From: an uncultured Flavobacteriaceae bacterium
GTDB taxonomy: Bacteria > Bacteroidota > Bacteroidia > Flavobacteriales > Flavobacteriaceae
Reading direction: 5' to 3'
Length of the DNA: 36,494 bases
Assembly: GCA_913020075.1 (NCBI GenBank)
Contig: CAJWAE010000012.1
Location: forward strand, 1 to 36,494
Both the position numbers and the translations under genes were made by a program. The notes under the pieces were generated by a model, which had not been told where the DNA came from, ran no database searches, and was given only the letters and a program-made list of their open reading frames with translations. Shown here one piece after another: positions 1-9,279 of this stretch. Position 1 is the first letter of the stretch; every line of letters starts with the position of its first letter.

Positions 1-508
1 CAGAAGAAGTATGAGTTCTTAACAAAATATCTGGATCAGTTTGAATAAAAAAAGTATCCTGCATATCTCTTGCAGGATGGTATTCGGGAAGGTTTAATGC
101 TGTAAAATTATGCCAATCATCTTCTATTTCTGGACCCTCAGAAATAGAGAAACCGATTTGAGTGAAAATATCAATAATTCGATTTTTTACAATTGAAATT
201 GGATGACGATTTCCTGAGTGGATTGGAAAATGTGTTCTACTGAGGTCATTTGTAGATTTTACCTCACCTTTAAGTTTCTGTTGAGTCTGGAGTACTTTTA
301 TTTTTTCACTAACAGCGTTTTTCAGAATATTGAGTTCTTGACCAAAAGTCTTCTTTTCGTCAGCAGGAACTTCTCTAAAAGCAGCAAATAAACCATTCAG
401 TATTCCTTTTTTACCAGAATAACTTAAACGAAACTCTTCAATAGCTTGTGCTTCAGTACTTGAAAAATCTTTCACTTGCTTTAAATGTTTTTTTACTCTA
501 TCTATCAT
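1..508 (-). CDS. pheS: Phenylalanyl-tRNA synthetase alpha subunit, N-terminal part (gene runs off the left edge)
   Basis: Class II aminoacyl-tRNA synthetase alpha chain; with PheT it charges tRNA-Phe in the cytoplasm. The ATG is at 508 and the frame stays open for 169 codons to the window edge, so only the N-terminal half is present. The first ~90 residues form the charged helical tRNA-binding arm. The catalytic domain then begins with the family signature HPARDMQDTFF at about residues 144-154, followed by RTHTSS at 164-169, where motif 2 is approached. The intact start and lack of stops argue for a functional gene. It is divergent from the cvpA-like gene at 827. The identification rests on the signature motif and is firm; the missing C-terminus cannot be judged. 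Confidence 0.93.
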   Translation of the reverse strand, partial: MIDRVKKHLKQVKDFSSTEAQAIEEFRLSYSGKKGILNGLFAAFREVPADEKKTFGQELNILKNAVSEKIKVLQTQQKLKGEVKSTNDLSRTHFPIHSGNRHPISIVKNRIIDIFTQIGFSISEGPEIEDDWHNFTALNLPEYHPARDMQDTFFIQTDPDILLRTHTSS

Positions 509-826
509 AATACAAAAATAAAATAGTTTTATGAAAATACACCTCGCTAAACAAAGTAATCTATTAATTAAAAAAAATGCTGAGGGTGTTTAAAAAAGAT
601 AGTGAATGTAAAACATCAAAATATAGCCATCCCGAATCATTAAAATAATTAAACTGTGAAAACTTTTCAGTTAGTACTCAAGTGTATTTTTTCCTGTGTC
701 CTTTTAATTAAGTATCTGATTCGTTTTTTAACATATTTAAAAATATTAGTTGTCGAAACAGAAAATACAGCTTTTAATTATAAATCTAAAAGTCATTAAT
801 TTTTGAAAAAATAGTATTTTGGTACT
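509..826. other. Intergenic region between divergent pheS and cvpA-like genes; no gene seen
   Basis: About 318 bases of very AT-rich DNA with stops in all frames. It must hold the promoters of both flanking genes. On the minus strand an ATTACTTTG sequence about 43 bases before the pheS ATG resembles, but does not exactly match, the Bacteroidota -7 element TAnnTTTG. I saw no clear hairpin, RNA gene or gene remnant here. Confidence 0.5.
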
Positions 827-1336
827 ATGAATTCATTTGATGTAATTTTTTTTGTTGCTCTAACTTATGGTGTAATTCGTGGACTAATTAAAGGCTTTGT
901 AGTTGAGGTCTCCGGAATGATTGCACTTGTTTTTGGTATTTTTGGTGCTTTTAAGTTTTCATCTGTTTTGGGGAACTTCTTGATTGATTATGTTAATTGG
1001 GAACCTAAAATCATCCAAATTATAAGTTTTATTTTACTATTTATAGGTATTATTTATTGTATTTCTTTATTGGCTAAAATGCTCACCAAAGCATTAAAAA
1101 TTATTGCGCTTGGGCTTTTAAATCGCTTAGCAGGAGGACTTTTTGGTGTCTTGAAATGGATAACTATTCTATCTGCCTTTACTCTAATATATCAAGAAAT
1201 AAACACTATTGTCACCCTTATGCCCAAAACAGTTTTAGAAGAATCTATTTCCTATCCGTTTCTTTCAAATCTTAGTTCAATTTTATTTGATTGGGTTTTA
1301 AACAACGAAACAATTAAAAATCAGTCAATTATTTAA
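827..1336 (+). CDS. CvpA-family integral membrane protein
   Basis: A 169-residue hydrophobic protein with about four membrane spans (roughly residues 6-24, 28-50, 62-85 and 100-125). It starts with the typical family N-terminus (M-N-S-F-D followed by a hydrophobic helix and G-x-x-x-G-x-x-K-G-F). CvpA-type proteins are inner-membrane proteins first noted for colicin V production; the general function is not settled. The last 12 bases overlap the 3' end of batE, which is transcribed towards it, so the two transcripts converge with no room for a separate terminator. The family assignment rests on topology and the N-terminal pattern and is fairly secure; the physiological role is unknown. Confidence 0.8.
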   Translation: MNSFDVIFFVALTYGVIRGLIKGFVVEVSGMIALVFGIFGAFKFSSVLGNFLIDYVNWEPKIIQIISFILLFIGIIYCISLLAKMLTKALKIIALGLLNRLAGGLFGVLKWITILSAFTLIYQEINTIVTLMPKTVLEESISYPFLSNLSSILFDWVLNNETIKNQSII

Positions 1337-2116
1337 ACTTCTTAAATCTGCATTTTGAATCCATCCCTCTGAACCGTTAACAATTCTAATTTTCTGCCAT
1401 TCGTCAAGAACGTCTAATAATTGAACTTTGGTTCCTTCATGAAGGTTAAATTGGATTTCACCTCTTTGATTAGGTTCAGACCATATATCTATTTGCTTAG
1501 AAAATAAAATAGCATATTCTGTGTTTTTATCTTGTTGATCTATAGAGAAAGTGATGCCAATACTTCCTAGAAAAAACACCAAACAAAGTAGAGATGAAAA
1601 GAAAAAAGAACGCTTTAACCTAGGATCACTTAAAAATAAATAGCCTAAAAATAAAAATGTAAATATCCATATCAAAACTAATGTAACTTTAGACCAAGCT
1701 TTAAGACTCCAAAAAGAAAATAACTTATTTTGAATTACTGCTAGCTGAGATTTAGGCAAAGGCTCAATTGAATCAATGGTCATGTTTTGCGCAAAAGCAC
1801 TATTTATTTGTATATCATCATCATCAGGCGCTAATTGTTTTGCTTTTTCGTAAGAATAAATACTTTCCGCAACATTGTTTAATCGGTAATATGAATTTCC
1901 TAAATTAAAATAAAGTGCTGCACTATGATTTCCTGTGTTGAGGGTTTGTTGATATAGTGAAACTGCTTTTTTATAATCTCCATCGTTGTATGCAGCGTTT
2001 CCATTTTCAAAAAGAGGTTCCACAGAAGCCTGTCCATAAATAATAAAAGCATTAAACATCAAGAGCGGTAAAATCCATTTTTCTTTTAAAATCGTTAAGT
2101 ATTTTCTTTTTATCAT
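1325..2116 (-). CDS. batE: BatE: TPR and SH3-like domain protein of the aerotolerance operon
   Basis: A 263-residue envelope protein and the last gene of the bat operon. The N-terminus has a hydrophobic signal or anchor (to about residue 28), followed by two or three tetratricopeptide repeats (about 37-105, with the A-L-Y-F-N-L-G-N-S-Y-Y pattern). Two membrane helices lie near 140-163 and 169-190. The C-terminal ~60 residues look like a bacterial SH3 domain (W-x-K-I-x(4)-G-x-E-G-W-I). This architecture is typical of BatE. TPR and SH3 modules suggest protein-protein or wall contacts, so it probably serves with BatA-D in an envelope complex. It begins 5 bases after the batD stop. Confidence 0.88.
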   Translation of the reverse strand: MIKRKYLTILKEKWILPLLMFNAFIIYGQASVEPLFENGNAAYNDGDYKKAVSLYQQTLNTGNHSAALYFNLGNSYYRLNNVAESIYSYEKAKQLAPDDDDIQINSAFAQNMTIDSIEPLPKSQLAVIQNKLFSFWSLKAWSKVTLVLIWIFTFLFLGYLFLSDPRLKRSFFFSSLLCLVFFLGSIGITFSIDQQDKNTEYAILFSKQIDIWSEPNQRGEIQFNLHEGTKVQLLDVLDEWQKIRIVNGSEGWIQNADLRSLNN

Positions 2117-2121
2117 TCCTT

Positions 2122-3891
2122 TTATAACTGTCTATCTATGGCAGCAATAACACTACTTGCCTTTTCGTAATCTTTTTGAATACTAACCGATGATCCAGGT
2201 GCATATCGCGCAAGCTCACAGTTTTCAACAACTGAAACAAAATCCATGGCAACTTGCTGATCAACATTCTTTTCATTTAACAAGCTTTCGATTTTGTACT
2301 TACTCAATTCTGTGGTTTCAATTTTTAGTTTTGCTTTTAAATAATTATGTAATGCCCGCTCTAATGCTTCGTAAAAAACTACTTGATTGTTAAAGGCTTT
2401 TTTGGCTGAACTCAAATACTTCTTTGCCAATTTTTCTGCAAGTCTTTGCTTAGCATTTGAGCTGTCTTGTGATTTTTCTGAAACATACCGTTTTATTGTA
2501 TATCCTGATAATAAAATGATTGAAGGAATAAATAACAAGATCCAAAAACTTGTAGTCTTCCAAAGAGATAGTGATTGGATAGACTCTAATTTTGTGTCTA
2601 ATTGAATAAACCGAAAGGTATCATTTTGAGGTCGAGCTAGTCTTTTTGGAGTTCTATCATTTTTAGTTAAACTACCGGCTGTAGGTCCTTCGTAAACGTC
2701 TATCAATAAGTCCTGGGAGCTTAACGTTTTATAATTTGAGGTTTTAGGGTCAAAAAAAGAGAATTCAATTGATTGGATAGGGTATTTCCCTTGATATTGT
2801 GGAACAATAGTATATACATCTTCTACAGATCCTTGCATTCCAGAAAGAGATATTTTTACATTTTCTGAATGTTCGGGGTCATATACTTCAAGAGTGTTGG
2901 GAACATTAATTTTAGGAAGATTGAAAAGTTTTAAATTTCCTTTTCCATTAACTTTTATTTTAGCTTGAAAGGATTCCGATGCTTTTAGAGCATCTTTATC
3001 TAAAATAACGTCAAAATCAAACTGACCTACTGCTCCTGAAAAATCAATAGGCTTATTTGCCTCTGGAAGACTTTTTACATTAATTGTTTTACGCCCCACG
3101 GAAATCGTTTTTTGTCCTTGTGTTAGCATTCTTCTTCCAAATAAATCTCTACGGTTGTTAGGAACACTCAAACTCAAATTAAGAGTTAGTGGCTCTAAAA
3201 TTAACTTTCCTATTTTTTGAGGGTAAAGAACTACCTTACGCCAAACCACTTCATTATATGACTCTCCTTTATACTCTCCTCTTGTATTGACACGTACTTG
3301 TCCTATTTTAATCATATGACTCCAAAAATCACCATAGCTGGGAGACTCTAATTCTTGAACATCTGAAATTGAAATAGGATTTCTAAAATATAATTTATAA
3401 ACCACTGTAAACCCTTCATTTAAATAGGGACTGGCATTTGTGATTTCAGCTACCAACTTAATGTTTTCGTCTGTTATATAATCAATATTATTTGGATCAT
3501 TTGGTTTTTCAACAGCCTCTGTTACTTTTATGCCAATGGGAGAGGTTTTATAAACTTCATCACCAATTGTAATAGCCGCTTGCCCTAAAGTGAATTTGCC
3601 TTTAAGTTTTGGTGTCAAGAAATAAGTATAGGTTTTTGAGAAATTTTGAACTCCATTTATCCATGAACGGCTTACGGATTGTTGTGGACCACTCACAACT
3701 TGAAACCCAGTAAAAGGAGGGGGAATGAAATCATCACCATTTTCATTCATTTTAAAATCTACACGCAAGCGTTCATTTAGACCTAATCGCTTTTTACTTA
3801 CTTTTGCGTCAAAACTAATTTGAGCATTAAGTGTTAATGATCCAAATATAATTATAAAAAATAATGTTCGAAATACTAAGATTTTTATCAT
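2122..3891 (-). CDS. batD: BatD: oxygen-tolerance (aerotolerance) membrane protein
   Basis: A 589-residue protein with a cleavable signal peptide (residues 1-23, ending N-A-Q). It has a long periplasmic region of repeated beta-sandwich (Ig-like) character, one membrane helix at about 447-468 and a ~120-residue charged helical cytoplasmic tail. Length and layout match BatD. The protein was linked to oxidative-stress survival in Bacteroides fragilis, while work in other bacteria shows variable phenotypes, so the biochemical role is open. It sits between batC (2 bases away) and batE (5 bases away) and is certainly cotranscribed. The opposite-strand ORFs inside it are shadows. Confidence 0.9.
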   Translation of the reverse strand: MIKILVFRTLFFIIIFGSLTLNAQISFDAKVSKKRLGLNERLRVDFKMNENGDDFIPPPFTGFQVVSGPQQSVSRSWINGVQNFSKTYTYFLTPKLKGKFTLGQAAITIGDEVYKTSPIGIKVTEAVEKPNDPNNIDYITDENIKLVAEITNASPYLNEGFTVVYKLYFRNPISISDVQELESPSYGDFWSHMIKIGQVRVNTRGEYKGESYNEVVWRKVVLYPQKIGKLILEPLTLNLSLSVPNNRRDLFGRRMLTQGQKTISVGRKTINVKSLPEANKPIDFSGAVGQFDFDVILDKDALKASESFQAKIKVNGKGNLKLFNLPKINVPNTLEVYDPEHSENVKISLSGMQGSVEDVYTIVPQYQGKYPIQSIEFSFFDPKTSNYKTLSSQDLLIDVYEGPTAGSLTKNDRTPKRLARPQNDTFRFIQLDTKLESIQSLSLWKTTSFWILLFIPSIILLSGYTIKRYVSEKSQDSSNAKQRLAEKLAKKYLSSAKKAFNNQVVFYEALERALHNYLKAKLKIETTELSKYKIESLLNEKNVDQQVAMDFVSVVENCELARYAPGSSVSIQKDYEKASSVIAAIDRQL

Positions 3892-3893
3892 AA

Positions 3894-4712
3894 TTACCAG
3901 TCTTTCTTACCTCTTACGGGAATACCTTTAGTTTTTTTAGCATTTATTTTCTCTTGTACTTTTTTTTCTTGATTATTCATAGCTTCTAGCAGGCTTTTTA
4001 CTTGTTGAGGAGATAGTTGTCCTTTTTTTGGAGACTGTTTTTCGTTTTCAGGTTTATTTTCACTTTCATTAGGTTTTTCATCTTTCTTCTGATCTCCTTC
4101 ATTTTTTGGTTCTCCTTTATCTTTTGTTTCGTCTTCTTCCTCGCCTTCTTTTTTGGGATCTTGTTTTTCTTTGTCTTCTTGGTCACCCTTCTGATCTTTA
4201 TCTTGTTCTTTGTCCTGATCCTTTTCTTCTTTATTTTTATTATCCTCTTGCTCCTGCTCCTCTGGTGGTTTTTCTTTTTCCAAGAGCTCTTTAGCTAAAG
4301 CAAAATTATAACGTGTCTCTTCGTCTGAGGGATTATTTCTTAGAGCATTTTTATAGGATTCAACTGCTTTTTGATATTCTTTTTGTTGCATAAAGACATT
4401 TCCCATATTATGAAAGGCTTTATGCTTACCATCCTTATTAGCTGCAAACTTTTGAGTCTGAAAAAAACGCTGAGAGGCTTCATTAAATTGTTTGTCTAAA
4501 AAATGAGTGTTTCCAAGATTGTATAATGCATCTGATTTTTTAGGAGATAACGAAAGTGCTTTTCTGAATGCTTTTTCAGCTTTCACATATGCTTCTTTTT
4601 GGAATTGTTCATTCCCTTCAAAAATAAGATTATTGACCTCTCCTTTTTGACTAAATCCAAAGGAAAAAAAACCAATCACTAAAAAAATAAAAACCTTAAT
4701 TGTCGTTTTCAT
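3894..4712 (-). CDS. batC: BatC: TPR protein with a long charged linker
   Basis: A 272-residue exported protein. A signal peptide covers residues 1-21 (ends F-S-Q). Three TPR units follow at about 25-145 (A-L-Y-N-L-G-N-T-H-F; A-F-H-N-M-G-N-V-F; T-R-Y-N-F-A-L-A). From about 150 to 232 the sequence is almost entirely E, K, D, Q and N and is probably disordered. A short conserved-looking C-terminus (L-S-P-Q-Q-V-K-S-L-L-E-A-M) ends with a basic tail. The TPR-plus-charged-tail plan is characteristic of BatC. The 5' end overlaps the batB 3' end by 17 bases, which implies translational coupling. Confidence 0.88.
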   Translation of the reverse strand: MKTTIKVFIFLVIGFFSFGFSQKGEVNNLIFEGNEQFQKEAYVKAEKAFRKALSLSPKKSDALYNLGNTHFLDKQFNEASQRFFQTQKFAANKDGKHKAFHNMGNVFMQQKEYQKAVESYKNALRNNPSDEETRYNFALAKELLEKEKPPEEQEQEDNKNKEEKDQDKEQDKDQKGDQEDKEKQDPKKEGEEEDETKDKGEPKNEGDQKKDEKPNESENKPENEKQSPKKGQLSPQQVKSLLEAMNNQEKKVQEKINAKKTKGIPVRGKKDW

Positions 4713-5736
4713 TAAATAAGTTTAATTTTTGGACCCACTTTGTTTTAGTTTCAAACAAAAATAAGTCGATTAATAGAAAAAATAAAGCAACTATCAGAAA
4801 AGGTTGAAAACGATCTTTATAGCTCACGAATTTCTTTGCTTCAAACTCTTTTTTATCCATAGCTTTCAGTTTTTGTGACACAAAATCTAAAACAGCTTGA
4901 GTTTCATTTCCGTCTTGATAAGACCCATTAGTTGCTTCAGCGATAGCTTTTAAAATTTCTGAATTACGCTTTGTGATAACAACCTCACCTTCAAAATCTT
5001 TTTTATATGACTCTACTACTCCATTTTGTCTAAGTGGAATGGGTGCTCCTGCTTCTGTTCCAATTCCAAAAGTAAAAATTTTAATTCCTAAATCTGCAGC
5101 TCTTGATGCTGCATTAGAAGCGTCTTCAGAATGATCCTCACCATCAGAAATTAAAAAAATAACGCGATTGGTTTGATCCTCATCATCAAAAAATGTTGCG
5201 GAAAGATCAATAGCACTATCTAGAGCAGTTCCTTGAGAAGAAAGCATATCAGTGTTTAGGGCCTGTAAAAACATTTTTGCTGCTCCATAATCTGTAGTAA
5301 TTGGAAGTTGAGGAATTGCTTGAGCAGCATATGCAATAATACCTATACGATCACTTGCCAACTGATTAAGTATTGCAGAGACCAATCTTTTAGACTTTTC
5401 AATACGGTTTGGAGCAATATCCTCAGCTAGCATGCTTTTGGAAACATCAATTGCAAAAACAATATCTACACCTTCTCGTTTAACAGTTTCAAGTTGTGTT
5501 CCTATTTTGGGATTCATTAAGCCTAAAATTAAAAACAAAAATGAAAAACTTAAAAGTGTTATTTTTAATGTTGTCTTAAACCGGGATCGGTTTGGACTCA
5601 GGATTTCTAATAATTCTGGATGAGCAAATTTTGCTTGTGTTTTACGTTTCCATCTTTGAGATAGACCATAAAAAAGCCAAAGCAAAGGAAGCAGGGCTAA
5701 ATAATATATATATTGGAATGCGTCTATTTGATACAT
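4696..5736 (-). CDS. batB: BatB: von Willebrand factor A domain membrane protein
   Basis: A 346-residue inner-membrane protein. Hydrophobic helices lie at about 8-24, 57-75 and 312-329, with a VWA domain between the second and third. The MIDAS metal motif D-V-S-K-S is at residues 97-101, followed by the M-L-A-E-D-I-x-P-N-R stretch typical of Bat proteins. L-I-S-D-G-E-D-H-S supplies the later VWA acidic residues. All MIDAS residues visible to me are present, so it should bind a divalent cation. It lies 2 bases after batA and overlaps batC. BatA and BatB are paralogous neighbours, probably a pair in one complex. Confidence 0.92.
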   Translation of the reverse strand: MYQIDAFQYIYYLALLPLLWLFYGLSQRWKRKTQAKFAHPELLEILSPNRSRFKTTLKITLLSFSFLFLILGLMNPKIGTQLETVKREGVDIVFAIDVSKSMLAEDIAPNRIEKSKRLVSAILNQLASDRIGIIAYAAQAIPQLPITTDYGAAKMFLQALNTDMLSSQGTALDSAIDLSATFFDDEDQTNRVIFLISDGEDHSEDASNAASRAADLGIKIFTFGIGTEAGAPIPLRQNGVVESYKKDFEGEVVITKRNSEILKAIAEATNGSYQDGNETQAVLDFVSQKLKAMDKKEFEAKKFVSYKDRFQPFLIVALFFLLIDLFLFETKTKWVQKLNLFNENDN

Positions 5737-5738
5737 TA

Positions 5739-6743
5739 TTAAATAAAGCTTTTAAATATCGTATTGCGAGCAATTAACTCAATAACAAGTATAACAATAG
5801 AAAACAAAACAAGAAAGCGATATTTTTCTTCGTAATTATAATATTTAAATTCCTCTATCTCTGTTTTCTCAAGTTTATTAATCTCTGCGTAAATTTCTTC
5901 TAGTTTTTTATTATCAGTTGCACGAAAATAGACCCCTCCAGTTGAGGCTGCTATTTCTTGAAGTAACGTTTCGTCTATTTCAACTTTAGTCATTCCATAT
6001 TGAAATTCACCATTAGGCAAAACAGCAACTGGTGCAAGTGCTCTTCCATTGCTTCCTAATCCAATAGTATACGTTTTAATGTCAAATTCTACAGCAAGTT
6101 CTGTTGCAATTTTAGGATCAATAAAACCGGAATTATTTACTCCATCTGTTAATAAAATAATCACTTTACTTTTCGCCCTGCTGTCTTTTAATCTATTCAC
6201 AGATGTAGCTAATCCCATTCCAATTGCAGTTCCATCTTCTATCAAACCCTGATAAGATATTTCGCGTAGTCCACTCTTAACAATTCCTTTATCGCTAGTA
6301 ATGGGGGTTTTAGTATAGCTTTCCCCAGCATAAACTACCAATCCAATTCTGTCAGATATTCGATCATCTACAAAGGCAGAAGCTACTCGCTTTAAAGCAC
6401 TCAATCGATCAGGTTTTAAATCCTGAGCCAGCATACTGGAGGATACATCAATTGCCATAACGATATCAATTCCTTTATTGGTTTTAGTTCTGGTAGAAAC
6501 ATCTAAAGTTTGTGGACGAGCAATCGCAAAAACAATCAAACCCATTGCTAATAAGCGAAAGAAAAAAAGCAAAGGCCGTAATTTAGTCCAAAAAGAAGAT
6601 TGCCCTTTAAAACTAGAGAAGCTTGGCATTTTTAACTTTGGTTGTGTTTTTTTCCAGGTGAAAATATGCCACATAATTGCCAAAGGAAGTGACAAAAGCA
6701 ACCAAATATAATTTGGATTAGCAAAATAAATTCCTTCAAACAT
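5739..6743 (-). CDS. batA: BatA: von Willebrand factor A domain membrane protein
   Basis: A 334-residue paralogue of the next gene, batB. Membrane helices lie at about 10-27, 58-75 and 310-327. The VWA domain carries MIDAS motif D-V-S-S-S at 99-103 and the Bat-typical M-L-A-Q-D-L-K-P-D-R just after it; L-L-T-D-G-V-N-N-S-G is the downstream metal-site loop. It lies 3 bases after the 542-residue two-TM protein. MoxR-type ATPases with VWA partners are thought to act as chaperones that fit cofactors or assemble complexes. The Bat target is not known. Confidence 0.92.
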   Translation of the reverse strand: MFEGIYFANPNYIWLLLSLPLAIMWHIFTWKKTQPKLKMPSFSSFKGQSSFWTKLRPLLFFFRLLAMGLIVFAIARPQTLDVSTRTKTNKGIDIVMAIDVSSSMLAQDLKPDRLSALKRVASAFVDDRISDRIGLVVYAGESYTKTPITSDKGIVKSGLREISYQGLIEDGTAIGMGLATSVNRLKDSRAKSKVIILLTDGVNNSGFIDPKIATELAVEFDIKTYTIGLGSNGRALAPVAVLPNGEFQYGMTKVEIDETLLQEIAASTGGVYFRATDNKKLEEIYAEINKLEKTEIEEFKYYNYEEKYRFLVLFSIVILVIELIARNTIFKSFI

Positions 6744-6746
6744 TTC

Positions 6747-8375
6747 CTAGAGTTCTTTGATTAATTCCAAACTATTAATGATTCTTTTTTCTATTTCTGG
6801 AGCATATCGATCATCTTTTTCAAACATCATTGTAAAAATAATTGTTCCCTCTTCAAAGGTAAAAAGTAAAGTATTAAAAGAACACCTAACCCTTTCCTCA
6901 TTTCCTTTTTTAGGGTAATCTAACGTTCCGTATACTTTAAAAACAGGTGTGCCAGAAGGAAGCTTAAATTCATCATTTTTCATTAAAATATTTACGGCTC
7001 CTTTTGATTCAAAATTAGAGATAATTTTTGCAACTAAATCTTGTCCTTTTTCAAAATCTGTTTTTTTAGAATTAGTAGACGGGGATTCTTCTTTTTTTAG
7101 ATTGGATTTAGGAAAATCAAATAAGATGTTAATATAAAAAGGACTATCATAATTGCCCAATCTAAACTCTTGAATAATCTTTTGATCACTTGGGATTCTT
7201 TCTAACACTTCTGGTGTTTCAACAAGTAGTGGGGGTATTCCGTATTGACTTTTTACCCATTTACCACTATATAAGGCTTTAGTTGGATAACCAAGAAGGG
7301 TGTCTCGCACTGGATAAAATCCGTAAATAATCATCGACACAACTAAACTTAAAACAATTAAAACTCCAACTCCTGTAAGTCCCCATATCCATTGCTCTTT
7401 TTGTCTTTTCTTTTTTAAGAATTCTTGGTAAGCTGCTTTTTCCTTTAATTCTTCTTCTGTAGGCTCAGGAAGTGCCTCTTTAGTCTCAATAACTACATGT
7501 TGAACAACTTTACGATCTTGATTTGCAATCCCATATTCAGGTATTGATTTTGCAAACTTGACTAAATCCGCATTTTGAAGTACTTCACTCAAACTTTTCA
7601 ATGTGGCTTTATCTAAATCTAGAGTTCCTGAATCCTTTCGCATCTGAAGTTTTGTTAATAATTCCTCAGAGGTACTTTCTAAAGCATCAATTTTAGCTTC
7701 TTCCTCTAAATATCTTCTAACAACATCTGTAAGGCGGGAATAATACTTTTTAAATTCATCTTGCTTCAAAGGTTTCTCGGACTCCAAAGCTTTTAACTCT
7801 TCTATAGCACGATCAAAAGGAAGAAGCTCAAGCTCCATCAATTCTTTTTTTCGCTTTTGAAAAAAATATGTCATTGTGATTCCTGCTAAGAACAATAAAA
7901 TTAATCCTCCCCATAGGACTCGGCCAATTAAAACATCATAATTTTTTTCTACATCAACTATAGATTTAATGTCATATAATTTTTGCTTAAGTGTGTCCAC
8001 TTCTATAGCCTCAACACGAACTGGAATGAGATCTGAAATTTTAGAAAAACCGTTAATCTTTACTTGTTGTTGCGGAATAAAATAATCTCCTGAATCAAAT
8101 TGAATCAATGCAAATCTTTTAGTATATAAATAGTGGGTTTTTAAACGAATGGTATCTATTGGACTTTCTTCTAAGAGTTCAAAAGGAAAAAATACAGGCT
8201 CTTCTGGAAAAAAAATTCTTGCAGTACTGTCTGCTTTGACTTGAAGAGTATAATTTAATTGCTGACCTATTTTAACAACTGTAGAATCAATTGCAAAGGA
8301 TAAGGTTCCCTGATTCTGAGACCATAGAAAGGTTGTGAAAAGAAAAGAAAAGTAAAAGTTATAAAACTGTTTCAT
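6747..8375 (-). CDS. Bat-operon protein with signal peptide, two membrane helices and a DUF4381-like middle
   Basis: A 542-residue protein without a settled name. Visible parts are a signal peptide (1-19, ends W-S-Q), a periplasmic BatD-like beta region to ~145, a membrane helix at 149-172 and a charged cytoplasmic part containing Y-Y-S-R-L-T-D-V-V-R-R-Y-L (about 211-223). The last resembles the DUF4381 pattern seen next to MoxR/VWA genes. A second helix at 330-352 is followed by a C-terminal region (about 360-542) that I cannot assign. It lies between the DUF58 gene (1 base away) and batA (4 bases away), so it is part of the operon and probably a scaffold for the VWA proteins. The role is inferred from position only. 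Confidence 0.75.
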   Translation of the reverse strand: MKQFYNFYFSFLFTTFLWSQNQGTLSFAIDSTVVKIGQQLNYTLQVKADSTARIFFPEEPVFFPFELLEESPIDTIRLKTHYLYTKRFALIQFDSGDYFIPQQQVKINGFSKISDLIPVRVEAIEVDTLKQKLYDIKSIVDVEKNYDVLIGRVLWGGLILLFLAGITMTYFFQKRKKELMELELLPFDRAIEELKALESEKPLKQDEFKKYYSRLTDVVRRYLEEEAKIDALESTSEELLTKLQMRKDSGTLDLDKATLKSLSEVLQNADLVKFAKSIPEYGIANQDRKVVQHVVIETKEALPEPTEEELKEKAAYQEFLKKKRQKEQWIWGLTGVGVLIVLSLVVSMIIYGFYPVRDTLLGYPTKALYSGKWVKSQYGIPPLLVETPEVLERIPSDQKIIQEFRLGNYDSPFYINILFDFPKSNLKKEESPSTNSKKTDFEKGQDLVAKIISNFESKGAVNILMKNDEFKLPSGTPVFKVYGTLDYPKKGNEERVRCSFNTLLFTFEEGTIIFTMMFEKDDRYAPEIEKRIINSLELIKEL

Positions 8376-9242
8376 CTATATTCTTGCTTTAAAGTAACCC
8401 AAGAGCTTTTTAACATAGCTTTCCTCTATGCAACAGCTTAAATTTCCTGCTCCATTTTTTTGAAATAATTCTTCATAAATTGCAACATGCTTATTATAAT
8501 TTAATTTGTATGTTTTTCTGATTTTTTTTGAATGTGTATTTATCCATCTTACAGATCCCGTTTCGGCATCTTTTATTGGGACAATTCCTAAATTTGGAAG
8601 TTCTTTTTCAACCTGATCATAAACGCGAATCCCGGTTAAATCGTGTTTTTTTGAGGCAATTCTCAAGGTTTTTTCATATCCTTTATCCATAAAATCAGAT
8701 AAAATAAAAACTATTGCTTTCTTTTTTAAAACACCCAAAAGAAATTCTAAAGCATTAGAAATATCTGTTTTTAAACTCTGAGGCTTAAATTCTAATAGTT
8801 CGCGGATTATTCTTAGGACATGTGATCTTCCTTTCTTGGGAGGAATAAACAACTCAACTTGATCAGAAAATAAAAACAAACCTACTTTATCATTATTCTG
8901 CAAAGCTGAAAAAGCTAAAGTTGCAGCTATTTCAGTAAGTATTTCTCTTTTAAATTGAGTTTGTGTTCCAAAATTTTCTGATCCACTAACATCTACAACA
9001 AGCATCAAGGTCAATTCTCGCTCTTCCTCAAAAACCTTAACATAGGGCTCATTATAACGTGCTGTAACATTCCAATCTATAGAGCGGACATCATCCCCAA
9101 ATTGATATTGCCGAACTTCGCTGAAGGTCATACCTCGTCCTTTGAAAGTAGAATGATATTCTCCTCCAAAGACATTATCGCTTAAACGACGAGTCTTAAT
9201 TTCAATTTTACGAACTTTTTTCAGTAGCGCTTTTGTGTCCAT
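8376..9242 (-). CDS. DUF58 (VWA-like) protein, MoxR partner
   Basis: A 288-residue soluble protein with the DUF58 hallmark around residues 44-62 (R-Q-Y-Q-F-G-D-D-V-R-S-I-D-W-N-V-T-A-R) and a VWA fold whose metal motif D-V-S-G-S is at 84-88. DUF58 proteins are the usual cytoplasmic partners of MoxR ATPases and are probably the adaptor between the ATPase and the membrane VWA proteins. The gene follows moxR by 37 bases and abuts the 542-residue gene. No membrane segment is visible. The family call is firm; molecular function is inferred from the family. Confidence 0.9.
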   Translation of the reverse strand: MDTKALLKKVRKIEIKTRRLSDNVFGGEYHSTFKGRGMTFSEVRQYQFGDDVRSIDWNVTARYNEPYVKVFEEERELTLMLVVDVSGSENFGTQTQFKREILTEIAATLAFSALQNNDKVGLFLFSDQVELFIPPKKGRSHVLRIIRELLEFKPQSLKTDISNALEFLLGVLKKKAIVFILSDFMDKGYEKTLRIASKKHDLTGIRVYDQVEKELPNLGIVPIKDAETGSVRWINTHSKKIRKTYKLNYNKHVAIYEELFQKNGAGNLSCCIEESYVKKLLGYFKARI

Positions 9243-9279
9243 TGCGTCCTGTTCTCTTAGTTTTTTATAGATTATGACC

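Noticed and set aside
509-826. Possible RNA gene or riboswitch upstream of pheS or cvpA
   Set aside because: No tRNA-like arms, no T-box-like pattern and no stable GC-containing hairpin could be seen.
4017-4298. 93-codon hydrophobic Phe/Leu-rich frame on the + strand inside batC
   Set aside because: It is the complement of the Lys/Glu/Asp-rich linker of BatC; AAA/GAA codons read backwards give TTT/TTC. The TPR gene on the minus strand explains the sequence.
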